From positions 1 through 64,000 of the forward strand of contig CAZGKT010000010.1 in assembly GCA_964525605.1 (NCBI GenBank): a DNA stretch of 64,000 nucleotides. Reading direction: 5' to 3'. The stretch comes from CAVTWJ01 sp964525605 (GTDB lineage: Bacteria > Oederibacteriota > Muellerivitia > Muellerivitales > Muellerivitaceae). The notes under the pieces were generated by a model. That model had not been told where the DNA came from, searched no databases, and worked only from the letters and a program-made list of their open reading frames with translations. Shown here in pieces: positions 1 to 7,991 of the stretch. The translations under genes were made by a program, and so were the position numbers. Position 1 is the stretch's first letter. Each line of letters opens with the position of its first letter.

Positions 1-1
1 C

Positions 2-64
2 AAGCCAAGGATTGACCCGCACATTACTGCGCCTGTGTTCTACTCTACAAGAAAAAGTGGATAA
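2..64 (+). CDS. possible 3' end of an upstream gene (partial)
   Basis: The reading frame starting at base 2 is open for 20 codons (KPRIDPHITAPVFYSTRKSG) and stops at TAA 62-64, just ahead of a hairpin with a T-run at 76-102. That placement fits the last codons of a gene entering from the left. Another frame is also open to about 162 but runs through the hairpin. The fragment is too short to recognise, so this rests only on its position before the terminator. Confidence 0.3.
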   Translation, partial: KPRIDPHITAPVFYSTRKSG

Positions 65-75
65 TGGTGGCCTGA

Positions 76-102
76 CCCCTTTTTTTCCAGGGGCTTTTTT
101 AT
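76..102 (+). terminator. likely intrinsic terminator of the upstream gene
   Basis: CCCCT (76-80) can pair with AGGGG (89-93) and is followed by a T-run (95-100). The stem is only 5 bp, so it is a weak candidate. It separates the incoming gene from the promoter at 176. Confidence 0.45.
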
Positions 103-175
103 TCGCGCGGGTTTCCGAAAGTTTTGAAAAAGACGAGATGAAGATTAGATCAAAAAAATAATTATGCTTACTCGC

Positions 176-204
176 TTGACATTCAAAACCACTGGCGCTA
201 ATCT
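176..204 (+). promoter_or_regulatory. sigma70-type promoter for riboswitch copy 1
   Basis: A consensus -35 TTGACA (176-181), a 17-bp spacer and a -10-like TAATCT (199-204) lie just upstream of the first aptamer (218). The same -35, -10 and spacer length recur at 20330-20358 before riboswitch copy 7. The bases between the -10 and the aptamer (TTCGTCACATCAGT) are identical in both places, so the leader starts a few bases before the aptamer stem. Confidence 0.75.
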
Positions 205-217
205 TCGTCACATCAGT

Positions 218-349
218 AACGCGAGGCTTTAAGGTCCAACTTGCCCCGGCGTTTCCCGAAAGGGAAGAACAGGGTGCTAAAGCGGTTGAAGATTTAGGCC
301 GAATTTCCCTAAACCCGATCCGCCAAAAGTGGATCGGGTTTTTTGTTTT
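218..349 (+). ncRNA. SAM-II-like riboswitch, copy 1 of 9, with intrinsic terminator
   Basis: Aptamer 218-285. Outer stem AACGC (218-222) pairs with GCGTT (249-253). GCTTTA (226-231) in its loop pairs with TAAAGC (278-283), giving an H-type pseudoknot. A GNRA-capped hairpin sits between. The expression platform has TTTAGG (293-298) opposite CCTAAA (308-313), and GCGG (282-285) opposite CCGC (320-323): an antiterminator that uses the same GC as the pseudoknot. The terminator is AACCCGATCC (312-321) with GGATCGGGTT (331-340) and a T-run. Ligand binding should therefore favour termination. The UUUAA, UUGC and GCUAAA boxes recall SAM-II; the ligand is inferred. Serves the gene at 710 together with copy 2. 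Confidence 0.75.
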
Positions 350-416
350 ATCCCCAAAAAACCCTTAAAAATCAATGCTTTTTGTGCCCCTGCGGTTTGT
401 TTTAAACCAAAGGGCC

Positions 417-593
417 GGCGAACCAATTGGATATTTCAAGGGTTTGCCACCGGCGAGGCTTTAATTACCAACTTGCCCCGGCCGGCTTCTGTTGAAGGTT
501 TTCAACGGAGGGAACAGGGACTAAAGCGGTGGAAGATTATCGGCATACCCGTAATCCCAAACCGTTGAAGCAAACGGTTTGGGATTTTTTTTT
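417..593 (+). ncRNA. SAM-II-like riboswitch, copy 2 of 9 (tandem partner), with leader hairpin and terminator
   Basis: A hairpin GGCGAACC (417-424) / GGTTTGCC (441-448) directly precedes aptamer 450-529. The aptamer outer stem is CCGGC/GCCGG, different from AACGC/GCGTT in copy 1, so the stem covaries. Conserved boxes GCTTTAA, CCAACTTGCCCC, ACAGGG and CTAAAGCGG are kept. The central hairpin is longer than in copy 1. The terminator is a 13-bp stem, ATCCCAAACCGTT (554-566) with AACGGTTTGGGAT (573-585), then a run of T. CGGT (527-530) can pair with ACCG (561-564) as part of an antiterminator. I see no own promoter, so it is probably in series with copy 1. Confidence 0.73.
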
Positions 594-709
594 ATCCCTT
601 ACCGAATTTCCCGATCGGACTGCCGAAGGGGAAAAGCACACAACAAATTCTTCGCGCCGTATGACCAGACCGCTGGAGTTGAGCGCCCAACATTGAGGGA
701 GGTCTCAAA

Positions 710-1606
710 ATGAAGAAATTAACTTTCGCAGCGGTGGTGTTGCTTTTGGCGTCGAGTCTGTCGGTTTCGAGGGTCTGGGCGGGTCCGCCGTTCAACAACC
801 TGGAAGGCGTGGGCGGGGTGGCGTTCAACCCCCTGGCGTGGTTGGCCGATTCCAGTGGGGATAACAGCCATCTAAAGGCGGGGGATACGGACATTCTGGG
901 GAAACCTCGGTTCGGGGCCTGGTACGTCAACCTGAACCAGAACCAACCCAACGTCGATTGGACATCCTGGGGAGTGGCCGAAAGCTTTCTGGACCGGCTG
1001 GAACTGTCCTACGCTTACGAAACCATCGCCTTCAAGGGCGGTTTGCCCACGACCTATAAGCACGATTTGGGCGCGAAACTGCTTCTCGTGCCGGAAAACG
1101 GCTACGGGGTGACCGGCTTGCCGGCCCTTTCCGTGGGCGCCATCTACAAGAGCACGAGTTTCCCGCAGGAGATCACCCAGGGCGGATTGGGCGTAGCCCA
1201 AAGCAGCAGCACAGGCACGGACTTTTACGCGGTGGTGACCAAATTGATCGGCGATATCCCCACCCCCATCCTGCTTTCGGCCGGGTTGCTGGACACCAAA
1301 GAACTGGTGACCGGCGTGCTGGGTTTTGACAACCAGAGCCAGGTCACGGGTTTCGGCAATATCGACGTGATCCTTCCCGAGAATATCGTGGTGGGCTTTG
1401 AATACAAGCAGGGTGCCCAGTACACCGATTCCAACAAGTTCAAGAATTCGGATTATTGGGACGCGCACCTGGCCTGGATCGCGAACTCGAACCTGACCCT
1501 GATCGCGGCTCTCGCCGGCACGGGCAAGCCCCTGCAGAGCGAGAACCCGGGAGATCCGGTCGGCCTGGGAAATGGAGTGGTGATCAGCAGTCAATACGCC
1601 TTCTAA
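710..1606 (+). CDS. outer-membrane beta-barrel protein, DUF3034-like
   Basis: 298 aa with a clear signal peptide (MKK, hydrophobic stretch, cleavage near VWAG) and a C-terminal phenylalanine typical of outer-membrane barrels. The pattern resembles DUF3034: an N-terminal LEGVGGVAF stretch, LDRLELSYAYE, a GAK motif with an alternating strand pattern, and a C-terminal DAHLAWI segment. The start has GGGAGG at 696-701. It is the first gene after the tandem riboswitches at 218 and 450 and lies ahead of a cysteine/methionine synthesis operon. I infer a sulfur-repressed outer-membrane channel for a sulfur compound; the substrate is unknown. Family assignment is from memory of the pattern and is moderately certain. 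Confidence 0.7.
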   Translation: MKKLTFAAVVLLLASSLSVSRVWAGPPFNNLEGVGGVAFNPLAWLADSSGDNSHLKAGDTDILGKPRFGAWYVNLNQNQPNVDWTSWGVAESFLDRLELSYAYETIAFKGGLPTTYKHDLGAKLLLVPENGYGVTGLPALSVGAIYKSTSFPQEITQGGLGVAQSSSTGTDFYAVVTKLIGDIPTPILLSAGLLDTKELVTGVLGFDNQSQVTGFGNIDVILPENIVVGFEYKQGAQYTDSNKFKNSDYWDAHLAWIANSNLTLIAALAGTGKPLQSENPGDPVGLGNGVVISSQYAF

Positions 1607-1749
1607 CCAGCGACAGTCCTCCGCGGGCTCAGGGTCACCCGACCCTCTCCCCGGGTGATCCGCCGTCGAGGGTGGCGGGTGGGTGGGGCCCTTCAGGGAG
1701 GCTCCGCCCGCCCAGGTAAGGCCGCTTTCGCTGGATAGTCCGCACGGTC

Positions 1750-1779
1750 GGTAGGGTTGGGGCGGGGCCCCACCCTACC
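1750..1779 (+). terminator. strong hairpin between the DUF3034-like gene and yezD, possible terminator
   Basis: GGTAGGGT (1750-1757) pairs with ACCCTACC (1772-1779), with a further GGGC/GCCC pairing inside. It is followed by TTCCCTT rather than a true T-run. It could terminate or attenuate readthrough from the riboswitch-controlled gene into the metY operon. The rest of 1607-1820 shows nothing else. Confidence 0.45.
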
Positions 1780-1820
1780 TTCCCTTAATGCAGGGTAAAC
1801 CCTGGAAAAGAGATGAAACG

Positions 1821-2009
1821 ATGACAAAAGAAAAAACGAAAAGATCGCTGAATGAAACCATCCTCCGGAACATCGGGGACGCGGTGGAATCTCTCGACTA
1901 CGGGATCGTGACGGTGAAGGTGCAGGATTCCAAGATCGTTCAGGTCGAGGTGACGAAACGCAGGCGCTTCGATGAGGTATGGAGAACGGATGAGGGTGTG
2001 GAAGTTTAA
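1821..2009 (+). CDS. yezD: YezD family small protein (DUF2292)
   Basis: 62 aa from ATG 1821. The sequence fits the YezD/DUF2292 pattern: a helical start, then SLDYGIVTVKVQDSKIVQVE followed by a KRRR basic tail. Members of this family are small proteins often found with sulfate assimilation genes; their biochemical role is not established. It lies 50 bp ahead of metY and is presumably co-transcribed. An in-frame ATG at 1788 would add 11 residues; I prefer 1821, although neither start has a strong ribosome site. Confidence 0.75.
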   Translation: MTKEKTKRSLNETILRNIGDAVESLDYGIVTVKVQDSKIVQVEVTKRRRFDEVWRTDEGVEV

Positions 2010-2058
2010 GCGGCGTAGAAGGGCCGGGCGACCGGAACACGAAGAAAAGGAGCAGACC

Positions 2059-3351
2059 ATGTCTCAGATCGACTCGAAACTCAAGGTTGAATCGCTGGCT
2101 TTGCACGGCGGCCAGGAAGCCGACCCCACCACGGGATCGAGGGCCGTACCCATTTACCAAACGACCTCTTACCAGTTCAAGAGCACCGACCACGCGGCCA
2201 ACCTGTTCGGCCTGCGCGAGTTCGGCAATATCTATACCCGCCTCATGAACCCGACCACGGACGTTTTCGAAAAACGCGTGGCCGCCATCGAAGGGGGCGC
2301 GGCGGCCCTGGCGGTGGCCAGCGGGCAATCGGCCATCACCCTCTCGCTGTTGAACATCGCCCAGGCGGGGGATGAGATCGTATCCGCCGACAATCTTTAC
2401 GGCGGCACCTACAACCTTTTCCACTACACCTTCCCGAAGCTGGGCATCAAGGTGAACTTCGTTCCCTCGGAAGACCTGGGCGCCTACCAGAAGGCCATTA
2501 CCCCGAAGACCAAGGCGATTTACGCCGAATCCATCGGGAATCCCAAGAACAATGTGGCCGACCTGGAAGGCATTTCCAAGATCGCCCACGCCAACGGCAT
2601 CCCCTTCATCCTGGACAACACGGTGACCCCCTACCTGTTGAGGCCCTTCGATTTCGGGGTGGACATCATCGTGTACTCGGCCACCAAGTTCATCGGGGGC
2701 CATGGTACTTCCATCGGCGGGGTGATCGTGGATTCGGCCAAGTTCGACTGGACCAACGGCAAGTTCCCTTTGATCGCCGATCCGGATCCGAGCTACCACG
2801 GCATCAATTTCGTGGAGGCCCTCAAACCCCTGGGCAATATCGCCTACATCATCAAGGCGCGGGTGAACCTGCTCCGGGACCTGGGGCCCGCCCTGTCCCC
2901 CTTCAACGCCTTCCAGTTCCTGCAGGGCCTGGAAACGCTGCACCTGCGCCTGCCCCGGCACGCGGAAAACGCCCTGGCCGTCGCCCAGTACCTCAAGAAA
3001 CATCCCAAGGTGAGCTGGGTCAATTATCCCGGCCTGGACGACAGCCCCTACAAGGCCAAGGCCCAGAGATACCTGCCCAAGGGAGCGGGCGCCATCCTGG
3101 GGTTCGGCATCAAGGGAGGCGTGGAAGCGGGGAAAAAATTCATCAATTCGCTCCAATTGATCTCCCACCTGGCCAACGTGGGGGACGCCAAAACGCTGGC
3201 GATCCATCCGGCCACCACGACCCACCAGCAGCTATCCGAAAAGGAGCAGTTGGCCACGGGAGTCACGCCCGATTACGTGCGCATCTCGGCCGGGATCGAG
3301 CATATCAACGATATTTTGGCGGACATCGAGCAAGCGCTCGGGAAAGTGTGA
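2059..3351 (+). CDS. metY: O-acetylhomoserine sulfhydrylase (PLP, Cys/Met metabolism family)
   Basis: 430 aa, the usual MetY length. It makes homocysteine from O-acetylhomoserine and sulfide. Visible features: LALHGGQ and AVPIYQTTSYQF at the N-terminus, GNIYTRLMNPT, the VASGQSA loop, and the PLP lysine K210 in YSATKFIGGHG. ATG 2059 is preceded by AAAGGAG (2046-2052); a more upstream in-frame ATG at 1972 would overlap yezD. CysK follows after 8 bp. A second homologue lies at 18510, so two paralogues serve the island. A gamma-lyase activity cannot be excluded from sequence. Confidence 0.92.
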   Translation: MSQIDSKLKVESLALHGGQEADPTTGSRAVPIYQTTSYQFKSTDHAANLFGLREFGNIYTRLMNPTTDVFEKRVAAIEGGAAALAVASGQSAITLSLLNIAQAGDEIVSADNLYGGTYNLFHYTFPKLGIKVNFVPSEDLGAYQKAITPKTKAIYAESIGNPKNNVADLEGISKIAHANGIPFILDNTVTPYLLRPFDFGVDIIVYSATKFIGGHGTSIGGVIVDSAKFDWTNGKFPLIADPDPSYHGINFVEALKPLGNIAYIIKARVNLLRDLGPALSPFNAFQFLQGLETLHLRLPRHAENALAVAQYLKKHPKVSWVNYPGLDDSPYKAKAQRYLPKGAGAILGFGIKGGVEAGKKFINSLQLISHLANVGDAKTLAIHPATTTHQQLSEKEQLATGVTPDYVRISAGIEHINDILADIEQALGKV

Positions 3352-3359
3352 GGTGACCC

Positions 3360-4295
3360 ATGGCAAGGACCTTTGACGACATCACGAAGACGATCGGGAA
3401 CACCCCGCTGGTCCGGTTGAACCGGATCGCGGAAGGGGCCGGCGCGACGGTTTACGCCAAGCTCGAATCCTTCAACCCCCTTTCCAGCGTGAAGGACCGG
3501 CTGGGTCTGGCCCTCATCGAGGACGCCGAGAAGAGGGGAGTGTTGAAGAAAGATACGGTCATCATCGAGCCCACCAGCGGCAACACGGGCATCGGGCTGG
3601 CCTTCATCGCGGCGGCCAAGGGTTACCGGCTCATCCTCACCATGCCGGAAACCATGAGCGTGGAACGGCGCCAGCTCTTGAAGATCTTCGGGGCCGAACT
3701 GGTCTTGACCGAGGGGCCGAAAGGCATGAAGGGGGCGGTCGAGAAGGCGGAAGAATTGGGCCGCACCACGCCCAATAGTTTCGTGCCCCAGCAGTTCAAC
3801 AACCCGGCCAATTCGGAGATCCACCGCAAGACGACCGCGGAGGAGATCTGGAACGACACGGACGGGAAGGTGGACATCCTGATCTCGGGCGTGGGTACGG
3901 GCGGGACCATCACGGGCGTGGCGGAAGTGATCAAGAAACGCAAACCGTCCTTCCAGGCCATCGCCGTGGAACCGGACGCGTCCCCGGTCCTTTCGGGTGG
4001 TCCGCCGGCGCCCCACAAGATCCAGGGCATCGGCGCGGGTTTCGTGCCCAAGGTGCTCAACCGGGAGATCATCGACGAGATCATCCGGGTCACCAACGAC
4101 GACGCGGGGGAAACGGCCCGTCAGGCCGCCAAGCTGGACGGCATCCTGGTCGGCATTTCGAGCGGTGCGGCCCTCTGGGCGGCCTTGAAGGTGGCCCGTC
4201 GGTCGGAGAACAAGGGCAAGACCATCGTGGTGGTGCTTCCCGATACGGGCGAGCGCTACCTGAGTACCTGGTTGTTCCAAACGCCCGGGGCGTAA
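3360..4295 (+). CDS. cysK: cysteine synthase (O-acetylserine sulfhydrylase)
   Basis: 311 aa, the usual CysK length. It condenses O-acetylserine with sulfide to give cysteine. The start is IGNTPLVRL; PLP lysine K45 lies in SSVKDRLG; the substrate loop is PTSGNTGIGLAF; the phosphate-binding loop is GVGTGGTITG; the C-terminal active-site serine region is VGISSGAA. GAGGTGA precedes ATG 3360. It sits between metY and cysE, forming the full serine-to-cysteine route, and shortly upstream of an encapsulated cysteine desulfurase that would consume its product. Confidence 0.95.
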   Translation: MARTFDDITKTIGNTPLVRLNRIAEGAGATVYAKLESFNPLSSVKDRLGLALIEDAEKRGVLKKDTVIIEPTSGNTGIGLAFIAAAKGYRLILTMPETMSVERRQLLKIFGAELVLTEGPKGMKGAVEKAEELGRTTPNSFVPQQFNNPANSEIHRKTTAEEIWNDTDGKVDILISGVGTGGTITGVAEVIKKRKPSFQAIAVEPDASPVLSGGPPAPHKIQGIGAGFVPKVLNREIIDEIIRVTNDDAGETARQAAKLDGILVGISSGAALWAALKVARRSENKGKTIVVVLPDTGERYLSTWLFQTPGA

Positions 4296-4317
4296 GGGAG
4301 GTTTAAAGGGTCGTGAA

Positions 4318-4344
4318 CCGTGCCGTTCGGGGAGGACGGCACGG
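4318..4344 (+). other. strong RNA hairpin in the cysK-hydrolase gap
   Basis: CCGTGCCGT (4318-4326) and ACGGCACGG (4336-4344) form a perfect 9-bp stem with a 9-nt loop. There is no T-run, so it is not a standard terminator. It may tune mRNA stability or operon polarity. Confidence 0.5.
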
Positions 4345-4407
4345 CTTCAGGAACCGGAAGCGGGGAGACGCGAAACCATGACGACCGTTCTGACGGGGAG
4401 TGGAACG

Positions 4408-4950
4408 ATGAAGATCATTTACCTGGCGGGCATCAACAATTCGGGGCCCGGTCATTGGCAGTATGCCTGGTTCCACCGACTGGGAGGCCTTTGGGTCGAC
4501 CACCAGGATTGGGACACCCCGAAAGCCGGGGACTGGGTCGAGGACCTGGAACAGGCGCTGGCCAAAAACCCGGGCCCGAAGATCCTAGTGGCTCACAGCC
4601 TGGGAACTTTACTGGTTGCCCAATGGGCGGAAAACCACAGGGACCCGGGGATCAAGGGGGCGTTCCTGGTGGCCCCCCCCGATGTTTCGTCCTTCATCTT
4701 TCCCCGTGCGGTGGAAGGGTTTCAGGCTCCCCGGGAGGCCCCCTTGCCCTTTCCGTCGGTCCTAGTGGCCAGCCGGAACGATCCCTATTCCAGTTTCGAG
4801 TATGCGGAAAAATTGGCAGCCCAATGGGGCGCCCGGCTCATCGATGTGGGGGAGAAGGGTCATATCAACCTCAGGTCCGGTCTGGGGGATTGGAAAGAGG
4901 GATTCGAATTATTCGGCCCCTTCTATGGGGAAAGTTTATCGAGGGTTTGA
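4408..4950 (+). CDS. alpha/beta hydrolase, RBBP9/YdeN family
   Basis: 180 aa. It has the RBBP9/YdeN layout: a first strand IIYLAGINNSGPGHW, an HW...D segment, the nucleophile motif AHSLG (GxSxG-like, with A for the first G), the acid region ASRNDPYSS and a catalytic His in GHINLRSG. Serine hydrolases of this family have mostly unknown substrates. GGGGAG lies just before ATG 4408; an ATG at 4378 is possible but has poorer spacing. It lies between cysK and cysE and is probably co-transcribed, but I cannot say what it does for cysteine metabolism. Confidence 0.8.
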   Translation: MKIIYLAGINNSGPGHWQYAWFHRLGGLWVDHQDWDTPKAGDWVEDLEQALAKNPGPKILVAHSLGTLLVAQWAENHRDPGIKGAFLVAPPDVSSFIFPRAVEGFQAPREAPLPFPSVLVASRNDPYSSFEYAEKLAAQWGARLIDVGEKGHINLRSGLGDWKEGFELFGPFYGESLSRV

Positions 4951-4991
4951 ACGAGGCTTTCAATGAATGGCGGGGTGGGAAGGAGGGACGT

Positions 4992-5954
4992 ATGAGTACG
5001 GAAACGGGGCAAGCGAATCCGTTGAGCCGGGTTTTGGAAACCGAGGAGTTGTCGGATGTGGTTTCCCGTCTGAGCGTGGCCAGGCGTGAATGGCGCGAGA
5101 GGCACGGCCGTAAAAGGGAAAGGGGCGGTCGGGAACTGCCTTCTCGAAAGGTGTTGGGTTCGGTCGTGGAATCGCTGAGCGCGGCCCTGTTCCCCATGCG
5201 GCTGGGGCCGCCCGACCTGAGGGCGGAAAGTGAGGACTTTTTCGTGGGCCATACGTTGGACCTGGCCCTGGGCGTATTGATCCGGCAGATCCAGCTGGAA
5301 CTCGCTTACACGGCGAACCAGGAAGGGAAGGTGGAAAAAGACCTGGAGGCCCATGCCGGACGCATCTTGAAAGATTTCGCCGAGTCCCTTCCCGGCATCC
5401 GGCGGGTCCTCGACACCGATGTCTGGGCCGCCTACCAGGGGGACCCGGCCGCGCGAAGCGTGGATGAGGTGCTGCTCTGCTACCCGGGCATCCGGGCGGT
5501 CATCCATTACCGGCTGGCGCACCAGCTGTTCCTGGCGGGGGCGCCCCTGTTGGCCCGGGTGATCGCCGATATCGCCCACTCGGACACCGGCATCGACATC
5601 CATCCGGGCGCCCAGATCGGCAGCGGTTTTTTCATCGACCACGGCACGGGCGTGGTCATCGGCGAGACGACGGTGATCGGGGAAAGGGTTCGGCTCTACC
5701 AGGCGGTGACCCTGGGGGCCAAGCGCTTCCCAGTGAAGGAATCGGGCGAGTTGGTGAAAGGCCTGCTGCGCCATCCGGTGGTGGAAGACGACGTGGTGAT
5801 CTACGCCGGGGCCACCCTCCTGGGGCGTATCACCATCGGGAAGGGTTCGACGATCGGGGGCAATGTGTGGCTGACCCGGAGCGTCCCTCCGGGAAGCGTC
5901 ATCAATCAGGCGGATGTTTTAAAAGAAGAGGTGGAAGGCGGATTGGGGATCTGA
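4992..5954 (+). CDS. cysE: serine O-acetyltransferase
   Basis: 320 aa. It makes O-acetylserine from serine and acetyl-CoA, feeding CysK. The C-terminal half is a left-handed beta helix with hexapeptide repeats: DIAHSDTGIDIHPGAQIGSG, then FIDHGTGVVIGE with the catalytic HGTG histidine. The N-terminal 150 residues are helical (ESLSAALFPMRLG, VDEVLLCYPGIRAVIHYRLAH), as in the long EpsC-like serine acetyltransferases often found near family 2A encapsulins. GAAGGAGGG precedes ATG 4992. The last residues lack an obvious C-terminal isoleucine tail for CysK docking beyond GLGI; the final I would suit it. Confidence 0.92.
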   Translation: MSTETGQANPLSRVLETEELSDVVSRLSVARREWRERHGRKRERGGRELPSRKVLGSVVESLSAALFPMRLGPPDLRAESEDFFVGHTLDLALGVLIRQIQLELAYTANQEGKVEKDLEAHAGRILKDFAESLPGIRRVLDTDVWAAYQGDPAARSVDEVLLCYPGIRAVIHYRLAHQLFLAGAPLLARVIADIAHSDTGIDIHPGAQIGSGFFIDHGTGVVIGETTVIGERVRLYQAVTLGAKRFPVKESGELVKGLLRHPVVEDDVVIYAGATLLGRITIGKGSTIGGNVWLTRSVPPGSVINQADVLKEEVEGGLGI

Positions 5955-6107
5955 CTTTCGAGATGAAAACATGAGGAAGGGGACCCGTTCCTTGTTTGGA
6001 AATGGGCGCAACCAGATCATGCCATTCACCTTGTAGGTTCATGGCAGGTGTCGGCGTGTGTCCGCAGAACAGGGGTGGTTCTAACCAGGCTTCAAGAGGG
6101 GGATGAC

Positions 6108-6998
6108 ATGAAAAACAAGATCGCGATCGTGGGGGCCACCGGGACGTTAGGCCGGCAATTGGTGGCGCGGTTTCAGGAAAGTGGCAGGGGGGTGAGGGCG
6201 TTGGTTCGGGCGCCTGAACAATTACGGGGGATCCTTTTCGGCGAATCGGAGGCGTTGGCCTGCGACCTGCTGAAAACCCCCGCGTCACTTTTGACCGAGT
6301 ACCTCAAGGGGTGTGACGCGGTGATCCACGCGGCGGCCCAACTGCCCCTGGGGAGCCGGGAGGCGGGGGATTGGGAACCCACGAACCGGCTTCGCATGGA
6401 AGGCACGAGCCGGCTCATCGAGGCGGCCCTGCGGGCAGGGGTGGGCTATTACCTCCAGCCCAGCACGGTGTCGGCCTATATCGACGGCGGGGACCGGTGG
6501 CTGGACGAGGAAACCCCCTATGACATCCTGCCCTCACGGGCCGTGATGACCCTGGCGGTGGCGGACATGGAACGGCGGGTAAGGGAAATACCGACCCAAC
6601 GGATGAATTGGGCCATCCTGAGGATGGGGCCTTTACGGGGATCGGGCACACCCGAGGCCCGGTTGGCGAGGGAATTGGAGGAAGGGCAGGGAGTGGTGCC
6701 GGGCGACGGAAGCCAGTTCTATTCGCCCGTTCATGTGGCGGACGCGGCTTCGGCTTTCGTGAAGGCGGTCCAAAGAAAGCCGGGTTCCATCGCGTTGAAT
6801 ATCGTGGAAGAACCCATCCGGTTTGGCGAATACCTGGACCTGCTGGCGGGTCGCCTGGGGCTGGTGACGCCCCCCCGGGATCCCTCACGGGCTCGAAATC
6901 TATCCCATCGCTGTTCCAATGAGGCGGCGAAGCGGGTGCTGGGCTGGGTTCCCCGATGGGGAATTCGGGCAGAGAGGAAATGGGCGGTCAGCGCTTAG
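6108..6998 (+). CDS. NAD(P)-binding epimerase/SDR-like protein
   Basis: 296 aa. An N-terminal Rossmann fold has the glycine motif GATGTLG (about residues 8-14), an AAAQLP strand-4 loop and a YSPVHVADAA motif typical of extended/atypical SDRs. The canonical catalytic YxxxK is absent; the equivalent stretch reads STVSAYIDGG, so it is probably an atypical SDR that may bind a nucleotide without classic dehydrogenase chemistry. GAGGGGG precedes ATG 6108. It lies 69 bp ahead of the encapsulin gene. Its link to sulfur metabolism is unknown. Confidence 0.75.
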   Translation: MKNKIAIVGATGTLGRQLVARFQESGRGVRALVRAPEQLRGILFGESEALACDLLKTPASLLTEYLKGCDAVIHAAAQLPLGSREAGDWEPTNRLRMEGTSRLIEAALRAGVGYYLQPSTVSAYIDGGDRWLDEETPYDILPSRAVMTLAVADMERRVREIPTQRMNWAILRMGPLRGSGTPEARLARELEEGQGVVPGDGSQFYSPVHVADAASAFVKAVQRKPGSIALNIVEEPIRFGEYLDLLAGRLGLVTPPRDPSRARNLSHRCSNEAAKRVLGWVPRWGIRAERKWAVSA

Positions 6999-7067
6999 TC
7001 TGTTTATCGGGAGAGGCGGGTCGGTCGCAGAAGAAGGGTCGGAACAAACTTTTCAGGGAGGCAGTCC

Positions 7068-7991
7068 ATGGCAGAGACCATTGAAGTTCGCAGTACGTTG
7101 GGAGAGAACGCGGCCACGCAGTTGGCCAATGTCACCAAGACCCACGCTCAGTGGGGAGGCATCACGCCCCGGTGGTTGGTGCCTTTTCTGCAGTGGGTGC
7201 CGGTGGAATCGGGTATCTTCCGCCTGAACCGCGTGAAGGAAAAGGACGGCGGGAAGGACGTGGAATGCAGCCCCCGGGGCGACGCGGACCTGCCTGAAAC
7301 CTTCGTCGATTACGACGAACACCCCAAGGAGCTTTGGCTCAACGCGGTGACTTCCGTATTGCATGTGCAAACGCGCGTGTCGGACCTCTACAGCAAGCCC
7401 ATCGACCAGATCCAGGAACAGCTTCGGCTTTTGATCGAGAAGGTCAAGGAACGGCAGGAAAGCGAGCTGATCAACAACAAGGATTACGGCATCCTCACGA
7501 CTGCCGTGGAATCCCAACGGATCAAGACCCGCAAGGGGCCGCCCACGCCGGATGATTTGGATGAATTGATCACCAAGGTCTGGAAGGAGCCCTCGTTCTT
7601 CCTCGCCCATCCCAGAGCCGTCGCCGCTTTCGGCAGGGAATGCACTCGCAGGGGGGTGCCGCCGCCCACCGCCAACCTGTTTGGAAACTCCTTCCTGACC
7701 TGGCGGGGAATCCCTATCGTGTCGAGCGACAAGGTGAAAATCGACGGCCATAACAAAACCCACTTCCTCCTAATCCGCACGGGTGAGAAAAAGCAGGGAG
7801 TTATCGGCCTTTTTCAACCCGGCCTGCCGGGCGAGGTGAGCCCCAGCCTTTCCGTGCGGTTCATGGGGATTAACACCAAGGCCATCGCCTCTTATTTGAT
7901 TTCCCTTTACTGCTCGCTGGCCGTATTGACCGACGACGCGGTGGGGGTTTTGGAGGATGTCTCCGTGGATCACTACCATGAGTACAAGTAA
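7068..7991 (+). CDS. family 2A encapsulin shell protein
   Basis: 307 aa. The whole length matches the family 2A (SrpI-type) encapsulin pattern: an N-terminal arm, LNRVKEKDGGKDVECS, a central helix, FLAHPRAVAAFGRECTRRG, and a C-terminal LTWRGIPIVSSDKV then FMGINTKAIASYL. These proteins take the HK97 fold and self-assemble into closed cytosolic shells. Family 2A shells package a cysteine desulfurase, whose gene overlaps this one by 14 bases. GGGAGG precedes ATG 7068. Known members sequester and store sulfur; the CysE, CysK and MetY genes upstream fit that role. Confidence 0.92.
   Translation: MAETIEVRSTLGENAATQLANVTKTHAQWGGITPRWLVPFLQWVPVESGIFRLNRVKEKDGGKDVECSPRGDADLPETFVDYDEHPKELWLNAVTSVLHVQTRVSDLYSKPIDQIQEQLRLLIEKVKERQESELINNKDYGILTTAVESQRIKTRKGPPTPDDLDELITKVWKEPSFFLAHPRAVAAFGRECTRRGVPPPTANLFGNSFLTWRGIPIVSSDKVKIDGHNKTHFLLIRTGEKKQGVIGLFQPGLPGEVSPSLSVRFMGINTKAIASYLISLYCSLAVLTDDAVGVLEDVSVDHYHEYK

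Larger units (their letters stand above)
176..593 (+). repeat. regulatory cassette (promoter + tandem riboswitches), copy A; near-duplicate at 20330-20738
   Basis: The order promoter, leader TTCGTCACATCAGT, riboswitch, terminator, an A-rich spacer containing AACCCTTAAAAA, leader hairpin, second riboswitch and second terminator is the same in both places, with scattered and partly compensatory changes. Coordinates mark copy A. Confidence 0.7.

Noticed and set aside
329..568. 79-codon open frame on the + strand
   Set aside because: It lies across the terminator of riboswitch copy 1 and all of aptamer 2; the conserved RNA structure explains the bases, and no family pattern or ribosome site is seen.
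1693..3225. 510-codon open frame on the - strand opposite metY
   Set aside because: A mirror frame of a GC-rich gene; no signal, ribosome site or recognisable protein, while metY on the + strand is unmistakable.
1972..3351. Longer metY starting at ATG 1972
   Set aside because: It would overlap yezD and add non-conserved residues; AAAGGAG favours ATG 2059.
3273..4280. 335-codon open frame on the - strand opposite cysK
   Set aside because: Shadow of cysK; composition (Arg, His, Gly, Asp rich) is typical of antisense frames.
4320..5954. 544-codon reading of the cysE frame
   Set aside because: The part before 4992 overlaps the hydrolase gene and has no conserved features; ATG 4992 has a strong ribosome site and gives the expected length.
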